DNA of 64,000 bases from Rhizopus arrhizus. Taxonomy: Eukaryota; Mucoromycota; Mucoromycetes; Mucorales; Rhizopodaceae. Where the stretch lies: contig JAKZZE010000006.1 in NCBI GenBank assembly GCA_024220505.1, forward strand, positions 1,798,001 through 1,862,000. The letters are read 5' to 3'. The position numbers and the translations under genes were made by a program. Of this stretch, positions 10,617 to 21,730 are shown one piece after another (the stretch's first letter is position 1; the number at the start of each line of letters is the position of its first letter). The notes below the pieces were generated by a model. That model worked only from the letters and a program-made list of their open reading frames with translations, did no database searches and was not told the origin of the DNA.

Positions 10617-11727
10617 TTAGTTTGGCCAATTTGAACCCAGCCAACCTAATTTTCCAAAGACCTTCCACAATACGCTTGCTTTGTTAACATCGATAGAACA
10701 CACTCTTTGAGCCTCTGATCTTCTAAACATGGTGTTATCTTGATCTGCTTTGTGAGTTGCACATTTACATCTCAGATATTGTTCAGGTGTCAGACGAAGT
10801 GTTGCAGCAATTGGTACTTCGCCAAAATGTAATTTTTCAAAATGAGGCATTGATTGTATTTTTAATGGAGATCCTATGGCACGTATTAAGCTTTTACTTG
10901 TATCCTATTTTCATATACCAAACGTTTTACCTTTCCAAGCAATTCAAATCAGCGCTCAATTCTCAAATACTTCTACTTTTGGAATCCAGTCTTCTTTATC
11001 CTTAAAAAGCGTAGCAATTTCGCTATCCGCTGTAACTGTGTCAAATAGATGCGTTGTCTCCTTCTTGGCTTTGTTACAACACATTGTTTTCTTGCTGTCA
11101 CACTGATCCATGCGATCAGTACAAATGTGATCTTCGCTTTTGATAGATAACGTTACTTTATCATGTGTAATAGCACAAGAGTGTTTATTTACATTCGAAT
11201 CAAAATCGATGTCTTTTACTGAGCTCTTCTTTCCCTTTTCTGCAATTGCCAAGCATATTAATTTTTTTGAAGTTGCACACTTCTTAAGTTCGTGTTTTTT
11301 TTTTTTTACGCAGTGTCTTATTGTTTCTTTGTAGTCCAAATAAAGATTCAATAGGCATCATGAATGCACCCTTTGTTTGGGAACAAAGTGAAGAGGCAGG
11401 CTTTAACTTTTGACGAGAGGACGGAATAATATATGGGCGTTGATCACCTTCGATAGGTGCAGATGAAAGTGGTTGCGCAGTACAAGCAATCTGTGTTTGG
11501 TGTTCTTTGTTGTCTTGTAACCAAGAGGAAGATAACGATGGATTGAATGTATTAGATGAAGATAGAGAAGAATTGAGTGAAGAAGGTACGAGATTCTGGT
11601 AATAGCTAGTTGGTGTTTGCATAATCTGTCCTGTGGTATGAAAATATGCTTCGACTGATTTTTTAGGCGTGGCTGGTGGAGAAATGATACTGTGATTGCA
11701 TAAGCTGATATTATGCCCTTGGCTCAT
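10617..11727 (-). CDS. SWIRM-domain protein (Fun19/Laf2-like), with two in-frame TGA codons
   Basis: Probable chromatin-associated protein. The C-terminal exon reads FGEVPIAATLRLTPEQYL, then FRRSEAQRVCSIDVNKAS and VLWKVFGKLGWL, a clear SWIRM domain like that of yeast Fun19 and fission yeast Laf2, which are linked to histone deacetylase or Ada complexes. The N-terminal exon (from 11727, MSQGHNISLCNH) is Ser/Thr/Pro-rich. An intron from GTAAAA at about 11312 to GCAG at about 11240 restores the frame. A second intron joins AWKG to SPLKIQ (acceptor near 10876). In the exon piece just before that donor (about 10940-10960) the only frame that splices correctly has two TGA codons between VFEN and IAWKG, both explicable as CGA to TGA. 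It is therefore either a recent pseudogene, an assembly artefact, or a gene I have misread here. Confidence 0.65.
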
Positions 11728-12052
11728 TTAATTTTTAATTTGGCGGGAATACGAAATAAAAAGAAGAAAAAGGATTATGATCTTGTTAACAAACGTGTTT
11801 GCTTATTTATATCTTGATTAGTTAAATCCAGATTGTTCAATGACTCAAAAGACTTCTTTTGTTGTATAATAAAGCAATTAATAATAGTACAAACTGATAT
11901 TTTAATTTATTCGTACCATTGTAAGTGTTGTTTAATAAAAATAAGGACCAGCCTCGTTGCGAAAAAAAAAAAAGCAAAAAAAAGAAAAAAGGAGTATAAA
12001 TGTGACAAAATGATATACAAAAATGTGTTTTTCTTCAGTGAGAGAAAAAGTT
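11728..12052. other. Short intergenic gap
   Basis: About 325 AT-rich bases with A runs at 11961-11990, between the SWIRM gene start and the 3' end of the Bem2-like gene. No gene seen. Confidence 0.5.
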
Positions 12053-15000
12053 TTACTCCACAGTTAAAGCTTGTTCTTCCTTTGCTTCTACATCTTCGCT
12101 TTCAACATCGAACAAGTAATGATAGTTTAAAATAAGATATTTAACGATATTTTGATGATGACCTAGGTTTGACATAGTGGTAACAAAGGAAGCAGGCCCT
12201 GGTGCCGGTTGAAGCAAAGTGGGACCAAAGACAATAGCCAAGTTTGTTGCATACATATGATTGATTGCTTCAAAATCGGTTACACTAATATTAGCAAGAG
12301 TTAGCACACGACAAGATAAAAATACAGAAGAAGATCTTACTTGACAAAATGCTCAATAATCCTTTTGAGAAGAGTATAATTGGTGTAAGGCAGCTTTTTT
12401 AAGACTTCTTTGATTAAATAAACGCGTTGATCATGATCCTCTGAAGCTATATATTCAAATGGTTAGAGGAAACAATTCCTTTTATTTGATATCATTTATT
12501 TACCTGATGCGTTAATGAATTCGTCATAATATGTGTAGGTTAATAAAGGTTCTGGCAGTTCACGTAAAAACTGTTTAAAAGCGTCTGCAATGACATTGAT
12601 ATCAGCCCATTTTGAATCACCAAGATTGACTTTATTTACGTCCTTATTGAATTCAGCTTTCAAGGCGCTCACCACAGAGCCAGTGCCAGCAACACGATAG
12701 ATACCTACTTCTTCAAGACCACGCTTTTCTATCTCCTGTATGCACTTTTCCACAATGAGTGGTATTTGTCCATCGCGCATTAGGATATCTAGAGAGACAC
12801 TGTAGATAGATTTACGATGTGATGGAGACGCATTACGAGCTGAGGTTTCGATTAAGATGGCACTTTGTCTTCTTTCACTTTCATTGTCTAAAGATTCGGC
12901 AGCCAAAACACTTTGACGTTTTGCTGCTCCTTCTCGTGCGGCATCATTGATTTGACGCATCCAATCATGCATGTCTTCGCAATTCATACCTTGGAAAAGA
13001 TATTGACCACCTTCTTCTGTGACAATACGGAAGACAAAATCTCGTTTTGTGTAAGTACTAGCAACAGATGTAGTTGAATGAATGAGATTAATGACAGTAG
13101 ACGCTTTGGTAGCCGCGAAGTGATCATGACTATTGTTTGTTGGAAAGATGTGGTGAATAGGTGAAGACACCAAAGATGGTGGTCGAAGGCCTTTAAAGAA
13201 TGAATTGAGTCGAGGCATCATGCTGTAAGGTCTTTCTTGCTTTTCAAAGAATTTTGCTTGCTCTACTTGCTTTTTTTGAAGTTTATGCTGGAGTATGAGC
13301 CAATCCTTGTCAACCCGGTCTCTTTCTTTAAAGTCTTTTTTCAGTTTATCCATCTGCTTTGTAATCAACTTATTGAAAACTGCTGCTTTTGATCCGTGTG
13401 ATCTGCTGGAAGGGCCACGTAGGCCTTTACCACCTGAGGCTCCTTGTGACAAACTTTTCTTGCTTTCTCGTAAAGCATGCTCTTTCAGATCTTTCCAGTT
13501 CAATTTTGATGGATTAGGCGAAATAAGAAATGACATACTGAGACCTTTGTTTTCTGCTTGTCGCTGCTGATGCTCATGGATATCAACTTGGACATTAACG
13601 ATGAGTTGTAGAAAGTGATACAAGTATCTTCTTTTATCAAAGCTGATTAGGCCATCTTTTTTCTCAATTGTATCGGGTATAGTAAAGCAGATTTCCATAA
13701 CACGTTCAAATATCCATCCTAAGCTGGGAGTAACAATAGAAGGCGACTCATCTTGAAGAGATAACAATGATGTAGAGGATCTTGTAGTTAAAGAATACGC
13801 CTTTTGAATCTTATTCAGCAGACTCTCCAAAGAATCCAGACTAGCATGACCATACTGTAAAGCTATATCATTCCATGCTTTTGTAAACAATCTAACCTCG
13901 GGGCTCACAAGGGCGCTAGCAATTGCATTTTCGACAAATCCGGGTATCCTTTTCTTTTTCGCCTCGTTAGTCTTCAGCTCTGGGAAAAGTGTCATCTTCT
14001 CGCTGCACATTTTGCTCAGCAATACAATCTGCAAAAACTTTTCGATACGCATCGTCCGTGCTTTGGAATCAATCTTGGGTGAAGACATTTCATGAATAGC
14101 CCAGCTACGAATAATGAAATGCAAACAGTACAAGTGCTGTATTGAGCTAGGGAAAGCTGATAAAAAGTCATCATCTGAGAATGCTGAAGGAGAAACAACA
14201 GACCTTTTAGCACCTTGAATTGTTGTAAAGATGTCTGAGATAATAATTTCTTCTGCAAGAACACGATAGTCAGATATATTGGGGGATGGCGCGTCAACAA
14301 CAGCAGAAAATGAGGTAAATATCTTTGATGTGCGATTGGGCTTACGGGAAGGTAACCAGGCATATAAATCAGTGCATTGAGCTTCCAGAACATCAAATGT
14401 TTGAGCCCAATCCTGAATGCTGGCACATTCAAAAAGCTGACGTACATTTGTATCCACTTGCTCCAATAGAACCTCTGGGGGATATCTATCAACAAGACTT
14501 CCAACATCCTGCTCCACGGGCTTGTGTGATATTGAGAGAGGTATTCTTTTGTTTGTAGCTAATTGCAGTGTTGTAGTATATCGCTGGGATCCATGCATTA
14601 ATTGATGGTATAAATCTTGGATGTTACGAAAACATTCTATATCAAAGCGGATTGATTTCATATCATAACAAGGGGATAAACTGTTTCGAATAACTTGGTC
14701 TTCGAGTTTGGCAATCTTTTTTTCAATTTTATCTCCAATATGAACTGCGTTTGTCCATTCTTTAAGTTTAGCGGATAATTCACTGGTATCATTGTCATTA
14801 CTCTTCAACAAATAACGCTTTAATGGTTCGTGCCAAGTAGCTAGGTTTTCTTTTGCATCTCTCGAAAATATATTTATATATCGAATTAAGTTCGGTTCAT
14901 CTGTAAAGTCGTAGGGGTGCTCTTCTAGCCAATATAATACTAGATTCAGTATACGAAGCTGGGCAGTCGCAATACCTTTCCAGTCGTACGAATTGATTTC

Positions 15001-18000
15001 AGTATCCTCCACGTCAGCAGCTTTACTAGTTGAAGACTCTGCCGTATTTGCAGAGAAATAAGTTTCCAAGAGGATTAATGATGCCTTCTTCTTTGCTGTC
15101 AATCTGAATTTTGATTTGACATTCAAAAAATTGCTTTGAAGCTTGTTCAGTAAATAAACAGGAGACTTATAGCTTCGATAAGTCATAAAAAATACACTAA
15201 TGAAACTTTCTTCATCCATAATAACTTTGTCCGTTTGATACTGAAATCCTTCTGTAAAAGATATCATCTGCCATTGTTCTTTTAGTACATCATGATGTGG
15301 AGATATACCATAGATTAAACAATCTACTAGATGGTCAAAGTATGCGCCTTTAACAGTAACAAGTAGCTCAGACCGACTGGAGTGTTTCTTTTTTTCATCT
15401 TCTTGAGCTATTAAATGTTTTTTATAAACTCTTATTTATAAAAAATAAATTACAATTTTACCTTGTTTTAGAAATTGAACAGAATGTAGAGATCCAGTCC
15501 TCTTTAAATGAATAACATCCTTATCTTTGTTTCTTAATATAGCAGAGGCCTTAAAAATAAGCTCTCCCTGTGCTACAACGAGATCGAACTCGCCATTACT
15601 TGACTGTATCGCACGACTCTTTCGATGTGCCTCCATAAGAGCTTTTGATGAGTAGGTATTATGCTGACGGCCTGAAGCAAGAGACCCGAACCAGGTTTTG
15701 CTATTGATAGATTCCAAAAGCTCATACTTGCTGTTGCAGGATTCTCCAATGGTAGTATGATACATACCTCCAGGTGGGAAGCTAAACGTTCTTCGTCGAA
15801 GCCCTTTTCGGTCTGTTGGTGAAGTGGATTGTAGGTTATTTTCTCCTGAATGATGGTCCTGCTGCACAGTCTCGGCACCCTCTTGGATTGAATTTTCATT
15901 TAAAAAAGGAGGTGGAATAGATACAATGTTTTCACCGGCCATTCTTTTAGATGAGTAAATAAAAGACCAGTCACTATCCCAAACGGTACAATTTTCTAAA
16001 ATGGCAGGGAAATGCAGAGGGAAATTGGTATTTGTAGTTGATTCTGAAACTATTTGATTTGTAGATCGGTCATATGCTTGTCCAAAGACCTTGGGCTCAC
16101 AAGCAAGAGAAAATTCTTGTAAATATTTCAAGTCGTGTGGCACAGATATCAGATCCGTTACTGAGTGTTCAAAAAACGATTGAAGAGGCCCCACCGCTTT
16201 TATATCTACATATTCACCTTCAACAGATGTCTGCCTCCATGTATCTAAGCTTAGCTTGATAGTTTTATAAATGCGTTCACATTCCTCAAAATTGATCATA
16301 TTAGGACCCAATGATTTCTTGGGATGCTTTCTGCGGCGATCCACGGCCTGTCGAATGGTACCAAAGAATGGAAGACAAAATGGATTATCCAAATGGAGCA
16401 CTTGAGCAAATTTAAAATGAGTTTCGTGTTCCCATGTCTCTGTCCAAATAATCTGTTCAAAGAGACCATGTTCTGCTAATGTACGAGCCCAATGTGTTTG
16501 TACGGTGTAAACCATATCACGTTCTACAGATTTCCAAGCTTCTTTAAGTCTAACAATGCCGACGGAACACAACCCCATGGCGACTGCACACCAACCAGTT
16601 GTATCACCCAATTGATGTAATTTGGTACCCACACGTATCCAATGTTTCAAGAGTTGCGATCTTAAAAGAACCCCATCAGAGCCTTGCTGCTGAGAATCAA
16701 TTAAAATATGGTTTCGAATGAGCTTTGTCAAAAAGTGGGGTGAAGCAGTTGTAAATAGTAGAGAATTGAGCATTTCAACCGAGGTTTGAGGTCTAGGTAA
16801 ATAGGATAAGGAACTCATCAGTTCATGTTTGTATTTAGTGTGTTGCAATAAGTGAAACAGATAAACTTGCTCAGCAAATCTATCAGAAGAAATCAACAAG
16901 AAAGTAGTAGGCATCAACCCAGTAATGAGCAAATTTGACAGGTTCACAGAGCCTCCATCTTCTGCTAAAATATTTTCTATTTCAGTCGTTTCCACTTCTT
17001 CTTCTTGGTTGTCCGGATCGTGTACATTTTCCTGATATTCTAATAGAAAAATTAGTAATTCAATTCATTTTCATTTCCTTCAGAGAAACCCTACTTATCT
17101 CGTCACAAGCTGTTAATTTTGCATTCTCAGCCACTGTATCAAGTACTAGTTGTTTAACTTTAGTTGTATCAACTGTAATTATGCTTTCCAGGACAGATAT
17201 CATTCCACTTGCTACATCGCCCATCACGTCTAAAGCAAATCTTTCACACCAAACTGTAAATAAGTTGAGTATACGACCATCAAGTATTGATGAAAAAGCT
17301 AACGAGAAAGCCTTGATTTCATTCAAAACATTTGACCCAGTTGTAAATGTTGAGTAATTCAATAGGAATGCATTCACGTATTCTTCATTGTCAGTCAAAA
17401 GCAATTCATGAACCAAAGCAGAAATAGTACCACCAATAACGTCATTGTCAGTGTCGGACCAACACTTCCGTAGCAGATCAGGATGGTATCTTTGTGTAGC
17501 GTCACACATTCTGCTATCGTTGCCAGGTTCAAAATCAAGAATGGTTGTAGCTGTACTTGACCCATGATAATCAAAGCTATCATTCGATCTACTGTAAAGC
17601 AGATCTTCTTCTACAAATAGTGCCTTCTTCTGACAGATAGTTTGAAATGTTTGGATCCAAGCCTGACCTGCATGAAGAAACTGAGTTGAATATAAGCCCA
17701 AGAGGGTTGGTTTGTTTATAAATGAAAGGCTGAACACGAGTGCATTTGAGTGTTTGTATAAAAAAGGGTCTGATTGTTGTGAGTTGGTTGATGTGGGTGA
17801 AGTGGGTGAATCAATTGAATCTACAGATGGATTGATCTGATTAAGCTTGAGTTGTGGAATTGATATCTTCTGCTCAATTTTCCATAGTTGCTTTTTATCA
17901 GAGCGATAACATATGTAAAGACAGCTGTTGTCTAATACCAATTGTACCTGTCTTTTTGGTTGCATGTTGGATTGGTTTAACTCCATGAATACTAGTCCTT

Positions 18001-18694
18001 GTGGAAGACTTGCTGGGTTGTGAAAGAAAGTATGCTGTGCTTCACGTTCAAATTCTGAAGAAACTAGTTTCAAACTAGTAGTTGAATGGTTGCTAGATGA
18101 AGAAACACTTAAAGAAGGTGAAGAAGGGAAGAAAGATCGAAGTGGGGATTCTGCAAGAGCTTTGAAAAGGTAGAGTTTATGTCCTCTTAACACTACTTTA
18201 TACAATTTCCATCCTCTATCTAGTTTTGTTTGTTTGTGAAATGGGCGAAAATCTGTCTTTTTAAACAGGTATCCTTCTTTTATAATAATAAAACTAGTCC
18301 GCTTTTCTTGCCCGCGCTTACTACGACGATTCAATGCTGTCGAATTATTAGGAAAGTCAGATTGCTGAAGTAATGTTTCCACATCCATTGACATGGGACG
18401 TTGATTTTTATAATTCTGATTAGAGAATTCTAAAGTAGATTGTTCGTCAAAAGATCTTGACAAAGGTTTATCAGCTTGCTGTGGCTTTGCGTTAGTTATA
18501 GTCAAAGGCTGAGAATAAGGTGTATGTGTCAAAGACTGTGTGTTTTTTCTATTATCCTCTACCGGCCTTTGAAAACCGTTTGTGCTATTGCTTTGGAAGA
18601 AACGATTCTTTATGAAATTAAATGCATTGTTGCGAGGACTTAAATCGTCTCCAGAGGGGTTGTTACTTGTATTTCTTGATTTTTTGGACTTCAT
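12053..18694 (-). CDS. BEM2: Bem2-like PH / RasGEF-fold / RhoGAP polarity protein, about 2,150 aa
   Basis: Large multi-exon gene starting at 18694 (MKSKKSRNTSNN) and ending at 12053 (KEEQALTVE). Order of parts: a low-complexity N-terminus; a PH domain (FIIIKEGYLFKKTDFRPF near 18270); a RasGEF-N-like segment (ISALVHELLLTDNEEYVNAF near 17400); and a RasGEF-like catalytic fold (16200-16950, with SNLLITGLMPTTFLLIS and HWIRVGTKLHQLGDTTGW). A further GEF-N-like piece follows (ESFISVFFMTYRSYKSPVY near 15190), then a second PH-type segment (near 12990) and a C-terminal RhoGAP. The GAP arginine finger lies in EEVGIYRVAGTGSV, and ATNLAIVFGPTLL is the second GAP signature. The architecture matches yeast Bem2, a GAP for Rho1 and Cdc42 needed for bud emergence and cell-wall integrity. 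The RasGEF fold in Bem2 has no proven exchange activity. Confidence 0.87.
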
Positions 18695-19577
18695 CGCCTA
18701 TCGATGGCGAAGTGAGACTAATTTTAAGGAATAAAGGAAAAAGAAAGACAAAGTTTCAGTGATCCTTCAATTTTTTTGTTTATGTTCATTCCCCCCTCTA
18801 TAAACTCCGTTACCTCCTCTTTTTCAAGTTCCTCTTTTTGTAATGTGGAGTTTAATTTTATTGCCTTTTTTGAATAGACAAAGAAATGGTAATAAAGGTT
18901 TAACGTTATAGACAATACATTGTAAACTTACCAATCTTAAAGCCATTTGGTGTATCATTTTGGTTAACAGAGTTCTCCTTATGCCTTAGTGAATTCTAAG
19001 GGGAGTGATCATCGTGTATCCCCTTTATGAAAAGTGCGGTAAAATTAAATTAATGTGGAGTGGCTTTAATTTAGACAATCATCGCAACAGTTTATGTAAA
19101 AAGAAACACAATGAAGCAACTGTCTGTATTTCATTGATTATAATAGCTATGATTATTTATGAGCTTGTTTATGTTAATATGGTTGAAACCAAGTAGGTAT
19201 CAAAGAAATTAAAGATAGGAAAAATAGGCATATAACACTGAGTTTACACAGTGTTTCTGGTATAAGGCGCATAGAATACTGGCAATTCATGGCAAACTGG
19301 CTAAGAAAACTAAGAAATAATTCAACAGATCTAGACTCTCTAAATTGTTCAGCACATGTAGACATAAAAGTGTATTGTTTTGAATTAAATATAGAAAAGA
19401 AAAAGATTATGTAGTCAACATTTGTCTTAAGCAGAATCTTTCCCATTACAATGTTCCAGGCATCCTCCTCCTTTTTCTTAGGGGAGGAGGAAGGAGCTAA
19501 TCTTTTTTTTTATTGATGTTTATATTGCCTTTCGTCAGGAGATTGTTTCAAACAAGTAGTGTATTGTATTATTTTTA
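18695..19577. other. Intergenic between BEM2-like and PRS genes
   Basis: About 880 bases comprising the promoter of the Bem2-like gene (minus) and the 3' flank of the PRS-family gene (minus). The frames at 18724-18915 and 19174-19446 look random. A short dyad with AGGAGGA and TCCTCCT words lies near 19460-19495. No gene supported. Confidence 0.5.
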
Positions 19578-21056
19578 TTATTCTGCGTGATTGAAAAGAT
19601 AACTGACACTTTCTCCATTATGCTAAATTGGCAGGTTAATAAACTAAAATACAGTGATATATAAAGCTTACAGTTCTTCTTATTGCTTCTGCAAGTGTGT
19701 TTGATATATCAATAATAATCAGTTTGGATGATTTATCCATCTTTTCCTTTGGAATAGGGAATGTATTGGTAACAACCAACTTATATACGCTATCACATGC
19801 TTCGATCTTCTCAATGGCATTCCCACTTAATACGCCATGTGTGGCAATGATGTATACTTTATCTGCTCCACATTTTTTCATCAAATGGTCTGCCGCATCC
19901 AAAAATGTACCAACGTTATCAATAATATCATCCTATATATTTGTCTCAATGTCAGTACATCAATTTCCATTTTAGATCCTTTTTCCTTACAGTCAAAAAG
20001 GCGATCTTGCCCCTAACATCTCCAACTAATGTTATTGTACTTTCACCATCCTTATCAGCAACAACACTCACAGCAGCATTCAAAATGTCTCCATTGACAC
20101 CTGTCTCAGTTAATGAAGATATGGAAGCAGTCAAATCTTCATTTTCCTCTACTTCATTTTCGTCTTCTTCAAAAACGCGAACTGTAGAATCACCTTCACC
20201 TGATTTGGGCATACCACTGTAGGGACGGTTATGGCCTTGAGGTCCTAAACGAGAGCGATCCTTGTGAATTAAAGCAAAATCAAGACGAAGAGCATCAGCT
20301 AAAGAAGTAACACTAAAAAAAATTAGAATACACAGAGTGTTATATTTTTATTTGTTTTTACCGTTTTGCACCACCAGCATTCTTTGAAACAATCACACCA
20401 TTTTGCCAATTAGGCACAGAATGGGTAATCCAACGAGCAATAACAGGTTCAGCATAGAGATTGTCTACAGGGCGTTGGAAAAAACCTTGCATTTGTGAAG
20501 CGTGAAGATCCATAGTCTATGTATAACATTTAGTAAAGAGACACCAAAATGAATAACCTTTTTAAGCATACAATGATATGATCAACGCCAGCAACTGCCA
20601 ACATGTTTGCAACAACTAATAAAGCAAATTAATGGGACGAAAACTATCATTGATCCTTGAACTCACGCTTAGCAGTAATACTTGTTCTTCCTTTACGTTT
20701 GCTCTGCTTGCAGTAAGGAAAGTAAGGAAGGACAGCAGTAATACGCTTACCAGAACCAATACGAGCAGCCTGAATCATAATACAAAGCTCAATGATATTA
20801 TCATTCATGTTCTCGGAACCTGATTGAATGATAAATATATCTTCATTACGAACAGAGACGTCTATTCTCGGAAAGAAGCTTTTTTAGTGATAGTGTCCCT
20901 GTATACTTAGTACATAAACTTACGAATTTCAACACTTGTTTCTCTGTTACTAAACTTCTTTAAAGTGCATTCTGCAACTGGTACTCCTAAGCGCTTACTA
21001 ACAAGTGAAGCAAGTTCAGGGTGTGAAGAACCGGCTAATAGTTTGGTATTACGCAT
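19578..21056 (-). CDS. PRS1: PRPP synthetase family protein of the Prs1/PRPSAP (non-catalytic-like) type
   Basis: Starts at 21056 ([17 protein letters not shown]) and ends at 19580 ([11 protein letters not shown]) through about seven exons. Family blocks: [58 protein letters not shown] and HKDRSRLG. Ribose-phosphate diphosphokinases make PRPP for purines, pyrimidines, His and Trp. Here the catalytic flexible loop, normally RQD-K-SR, reads [15 protein letters not shown], as in yeast Prs1 and mammalian PRPSAP. The PRPP-binding loop reads [10 protein letters not shown] rather than D-D-x-x-D-T-x-G-T. An acidic insertion of about 65 aa ([17 protein letters not shown]) matches the non-homologous inserts of Prs1/Prs5. 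A partner catalytic subunit is expected elsewhere in the genome. Confidence 0.85.
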
Positions 21057-21085
21057 AGTGCTGGAGGTTGAAGAAAAGAGAAGCA

Positions 21086-21086
<1 letters not shown>

Positions 21087-21126
<40 letters not shown>
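21087..21126. repeat. A40 homopolymer in the 5' leader of the PRS gene
   Basis: Forty A in a row on the plus strand, which is T40 on the gene's sense strand, beginning about 30 bases upstream of the PRS-family ATG. Confidence 0.95.
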
Positions 21127-21128
<2 letters not shown>

Positions 21129-21730
21129 GGTTAGAGTCATATCAGCAGTCACATTTGAGATGGATATTACTATAGAGGGCAAGTTCCCCGCAATTTATAC
21201 TTTCAACCGATACTCGGATTATTGTAAAGTCTAAATTTAAGATTGGTAATAAAACAACCTAGATTTTATTTTATTTTGAATAGACTATACATGTTTAGAA
21301 CTGGCTTATTCTATAGCTATACTTGTAATTAATTATTATTTTTATTAAACATAATGTTTATTTTATACAGTAATAGGTTTTAATGAGTATTATAATAACA
21401 ATATAACCACTTGGTACTAGTCATAGTAATCAAAGCAAATATAGAAAGTAAATATTTACTTTTTACCATAAAAAACGAGTAAAAAAGTTACGAATTTCAA
21501 AGTTACATCACAGCCCAAATACGTCTATTTTTGTAACACAACTTCAAGGATGCTACACAAACGGTCTGCTATGCAGGAATTTAAACAGGAAAGCACTGTA
21601 TCATTTTAAACAATTCCAGTAAACAGATACTTAGGATTATTTCTGTACATGAAAAACTTTTTTTTATTTCAATCTATAAAACTTTTATTTTATTTATTTT
21701 TTATTTTTTTTTTTTTTTTACAATTTCAAA
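21127..21730. other. Divergent promoter region between PRS and SKT5
   Basis: About 600 AT-rich bases between two divergently transcribed genes. A T-rich tract of about 13 bases lies at 21707-21719 just before the SKT5 ATG. No RNA gene seen. Confidence 0.6.

Noticed and set aside
11284..11351. Apparent frameshift in a T12 run of the SWIRM gene
   Set aside because: A normal intron of about 70 bases (GTAAAA...GCAG) starts just before the run and restores the frame, so no indel is needed.
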